Assembly: GCA_902459845.2 (NCBI GenBank)
Contig: CABPSV020000557.1
Span: 1-13,432, forward strand
Direction of reading: 5' to 3'
Origin: Hepatocystis sp. ex Piliocolobus tephrosceles
Taxonomy: Eukaryota > Apicomplexa > Aconoidasida > Haemosporida > Plasmodiidae
DNA: 13,432 nt
Position 1 is the stretch's first letter, and every line of letters begins with the position of its first letter. The notes beneath the pieces were generated by a model, which had not been told where the DNA came from, made no database searches, and saw only the letters and a program-made list of their open reading frames with translations. The position numbers were made by a program, and so were the translations under genes. Below are positions 11,483 to 13,432 of this stretch, in pieces.

Positions 11483-12448
11483 TTTTTTATTTTTATTTTT
11501 TTTATTAATGCTTTCATATTGGTCTATAGTTTCGTCATGGCTACTATAAAAATTCATACCTCGTTCAACATTACTATTTATACCACACATATTTAAATGC
11601 TTATTTGCATTATTAACTGCATGTAACAAATGATTAACTATAGTTGTACTCGAAATACCATAACTTCTTTCAAAAACTTTTAATTTATTATGTTTTCTTA
11701 CTTCTTCATAACAACATTTACCATTACGATCTAATGCAATATCACTACCATGGGCAGCATAATCACAATTATATTTTATTAATAAATCCATATCAACATT
11801 ATATTTAGTTCCAACAACAACTTCATCTACCCATTTACACCCAGATATAAGTTCACCTCTTTCATCTTGTGTATATATCGGTAAAACACCTTTTGAATTT
11901 AAAGCATCTTCATCCGAATTTATACCAACTACTACAACATCTCCTAATGTTTTGGCTTGCCTCATAGCATTAAAATGTCCTGAATGTGATAAATCAAAAA
12001 TACCATCTACGTAAATACGTATTTCTTTTGTTTTTTCTTGTACTGATGTATTATTCAGATCAGTATCATATTCATTTACATCATAAGATTGTTTATATTC
12101 ATTTTCATTGAAATCTTGTACAGTACCATACACTTCAGGGTTACTGTTACTACTGGCACTACTGTCGGAACTACTAACAAAGGTACAATTACATCTACTA
12201 CATATCCTATTATTCGTAATACTATTATTTATTTTATTCTTTTTTATAATAGTTGTATCATTATTAATAAACTCTAATTCTTCAAAAAATGTTTTAAAAA
12301 AACCTTCGTCTTCTGTTATCTTAGATTCTTCACATATTTTTTCTATATACCCAAATTTATCATTTCTTTTTAAACTTATGATTAAACCTAAAATCCTTTT
12401 TAAGTTCTCATGGTTATAAACAATGTCAACTAAAAAGTCTGACGTCAT
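10069..12448 (-). CDS. ECT: ethanolamine-phosphate cytidylyltransferase, 3 exons
   Basis: Exons in transcript order are 12448-10535, 10311-10238 and 10117-10069, giving 678 residues. It makes CDP-ethanolamine from CTP and phosphoethanolamine, the second step of the Kennedy route to phosphatidylethanolamine, in the cytosol. Two cytidylyltransferase domains are visible. Domain 1 is about residues 142-275, with IYVDGIFDLSHSGH (HxGH at 155-158) and RSYGISSTT (261-269). Domain 2 starts about 515, with VVYVDGSFDIFHIGH (HxGH at 527-530) but no intact RTxGxSTT signature; its remnant SES-DITT is formed across the exon 1/2 junction. In the P. falciparum enzyme only the N-terminal domain is reported active, which fits this motif difference. 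Unusual parts are a 140-residue N-terminal extension with CSRCNC at 83-88 and a linker of about 240 residues with a run of 19 Asn (323-341). The ATG at 12448 follows an in-frame TAA (reverse complement of 12458-12460). Confidence 0.95.
10118..10237 (-). other. ECT: ECT intron 2 with (TA)n
   Basis: A 120-nt intron starting GTACTATATATA and ending CTCTCCAATTTACAG. It contains a (TA)n run (about 10196-10233) directly at its 5' end. The splice joins AG and A into an Arg codon. Confidence 0.85.
10238..10311 (-). other. ECT: ECT exon 2 (74 nt)
   Basis: Encodes DITTYEIIKRIEKNKK and eight more residues before a split Arg codon. DITT-x-x-I-I-x-R-I is the conserved C-terminal helix start of eukaryotic ECT, directly after the SES at the end of exon 1. 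The donor is AAAAG|GTACTATA. Confidence 0.9.
10312..10534 (-). other. ECT: ECT intron 1
   Basis: The donor is TCG|GTAAAAA, followed by about 48 A (T run at 10485-10532 on the + strand); the acceptor is TTTTTTTTACAG. It is phase 0. Reading through it would add a false poly-Lys tail ending at 10397. It also contains the T-rich stretches at 10380-10417. Confidence 0.88.
11342..11488 (-). repeat. ECT: Asn-codon repeat in ECT interdomain linker
   Basis: (AAT)n on the minus strand encodes Asn runs broken by Met, Ser and Ile (about residues 321-368), with an uninterrupted run of 19 Asn at 323-341. The run separates the two catalytic folds without touching either motif set, as is common for Plasmodium inserts. 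Confidence 0.9.
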
Positions 12449-12460
12449 TATTTTATCTTA

Positions 12461-12500
<40 letters not shown>

Positions 12501-12546
12501 TTTACAAATACATACAAAACTTTAGCTTGCACATATATAGATATAC

Positions 12547-12597
<51 letters not shown>

Positions 12598-12974
12598 TAA
12601 ATATACATATATCAATAAAGCTAAATAAAAAAACACACTTAACAATTATTTATTAATTTTTTTTTTTTTTTAATTTTAAAAAGGTTAAATAAAAAAATAT
12701 AATAAAATTAAATAAGATATCATATATTTGTAATATTTGCCATTAATAAAAACATATGTAAATAGTTTTTTTCTGTTTATTTTTGTTTTATTTGTTATAT
12801 TTGTTTAGTTATTTATTTTATTTTATTTTTTTTATAAGCAGAATAAATTCGTAAACAAAGTATACAAAACGGGGATATAATGTACGTACATGTTTTTAAT
12901 ATGTTGATATTTTTCTGATAATTTTTGTTATTATAAGATACAAGTTAAATTAAAGGTGCTGTGGATACATGTAA

Positions 12975-12980
<6 letters not shown>

Positions 12981-13010
<30 letters not shown>

Positions 13011-13050
13011 TGTATGTATGTATGTATGTATGTATGTATGTATGTATGTA
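12981..13050. repeat. (TATG)n tetranucleotide microsatellite
   Basis: About 17 perfect copies of TATG, continuing directly into (TA)n. It is a simple-sequence tract with expected length polymorphism. Confidence 0.95.
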
Positions 13051-13210
13051 TATATATATATATATACATATATAAATTATATTCAGACAAAACTAATTTA
13101 TAAATAAAATAAAATATTATTATATAAGTCCATATACATATTTTTATAATGTATATATAAATAAAAAAAATGTCATTGTTTATTTATATCTAATACTTTG
13201 ATAATTAAAT

Positions 13211-13276
13211 AAATCAATCACAATTGTATTATAAATCAATCACAATTATATAATAAATCAATCACAATTATATTAT
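13211..13276. repeat. three 22-bp tandem repeats
   Basis: Three units of AAATCAATCACAATTATATTAT at 13211-13232, 13233-13254 and 13255-13276. They differ only at a few positions in the 3' half (GTATTAT, ATATAAT, ATATTAT). They are non-coding in all frames I checked. Confidence 0.9.
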
Positions 13277-13432
13277 AATGGTAAATGAATTATTTATACA
13301 AATTGAAAAAAAAAAAAAAAAATCCTATATATTTTATAAAACGCCGTTACCTAGATACACTAGTACTACAAATTAACGAATATACATGCGCTATTGTATA
13401 TGTATAACTACATATAATATATACAAATACAC

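Larger units (their letters stand above)
12449..13432. other. non-coding region upstream of ECT
   Basis: I see no supported gene in these 984 bases. They hold (TA)n runs (about 12463-12492 and 12550-12590), T-rich tracts (12655-12672 and 12770-12835), a GTACGTACATG element (about 12883-12893), a (TATG)n microsatellite (12981-13050) and three 22-bp repeats (13211-13276). The ECT promoter and 5' UTR must lie in the left part. Confidence 0.6.

Noticed and set aside
13278..13376. Small ATG frame of 32 codons on the + strand (starts MVNELFIQIE, poly-Lys, ends at TAA).
   Set aside because: The middle is an A run read as Lys, there is no homologous pattern, and no convincing splice partner lies before the window ends. 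It may be part of a gene to the right, but nothing here supports that.

Overview
The window looks like a chromosome-internal stretch of a malaria parasite (Plasmodium) genome. It is extremely A+T-rich, with long poly-A/T and (TA)n tracts between genes, Asn-rich and simple-repeat insertions inside proteins, short introns with T-rich acceptors, and Plasmodium-type housekeeping genes. I cannot name the species from sequence alone. Layout from left to right: the 3' end of an Asn/Ser-rich reading frame (1-147, + strand, partial); a large three-exon gene (600-7001, +) for a 1968-residue RAP-domain protein, probably organellar; a six-exon gene (7220-9032, -) for a 245-residue leucine-rich-repeat protein that I assign to the dynein axonemal assembly factor 1 family (DNAAF1/LRRC50/ODA7); a three-exon gene (10069-12448, -) for ethanolamine-phosphate cytidylyltransferase (ECT), 678 residues; and about 1 kb of non-coding sequence rich in microsatellites. 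All three complete genes extend past their long open reading frames through short 3' exons that I placed by hand. In each, splice phases agree at every junction and the added residues complete a recognisable domain: the RAP-like C-terminus, the LRR-capping region of DNAAF1, and the C-terminal end of ECT. The RAP gene and the DNAAF1 gene converge with only 218 bp between their stop codons. DNAAF1 and ECT are in tandem on the minus strand, separated by about 1 kb. The genes do not form one pathway: one likely serves organelle RNA biology, one axonemal dynein preassembly for male gametes, and one phosphatidylethanolamine synthesis (Kennedy pathway). I see no transposon, CRISPR array, tRNA, rRNA or other new multi-gene system. 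The points most worth checking are the compact DNAAF1 orthologue, its last intron whose 3' splice site follows 70 consecutive A residues, a 12-run G-quadruplex array inside the RAP-gene coding strand, and a 17-bp tandem repeat ending four bases upstream of the DNAAF1 start codon.
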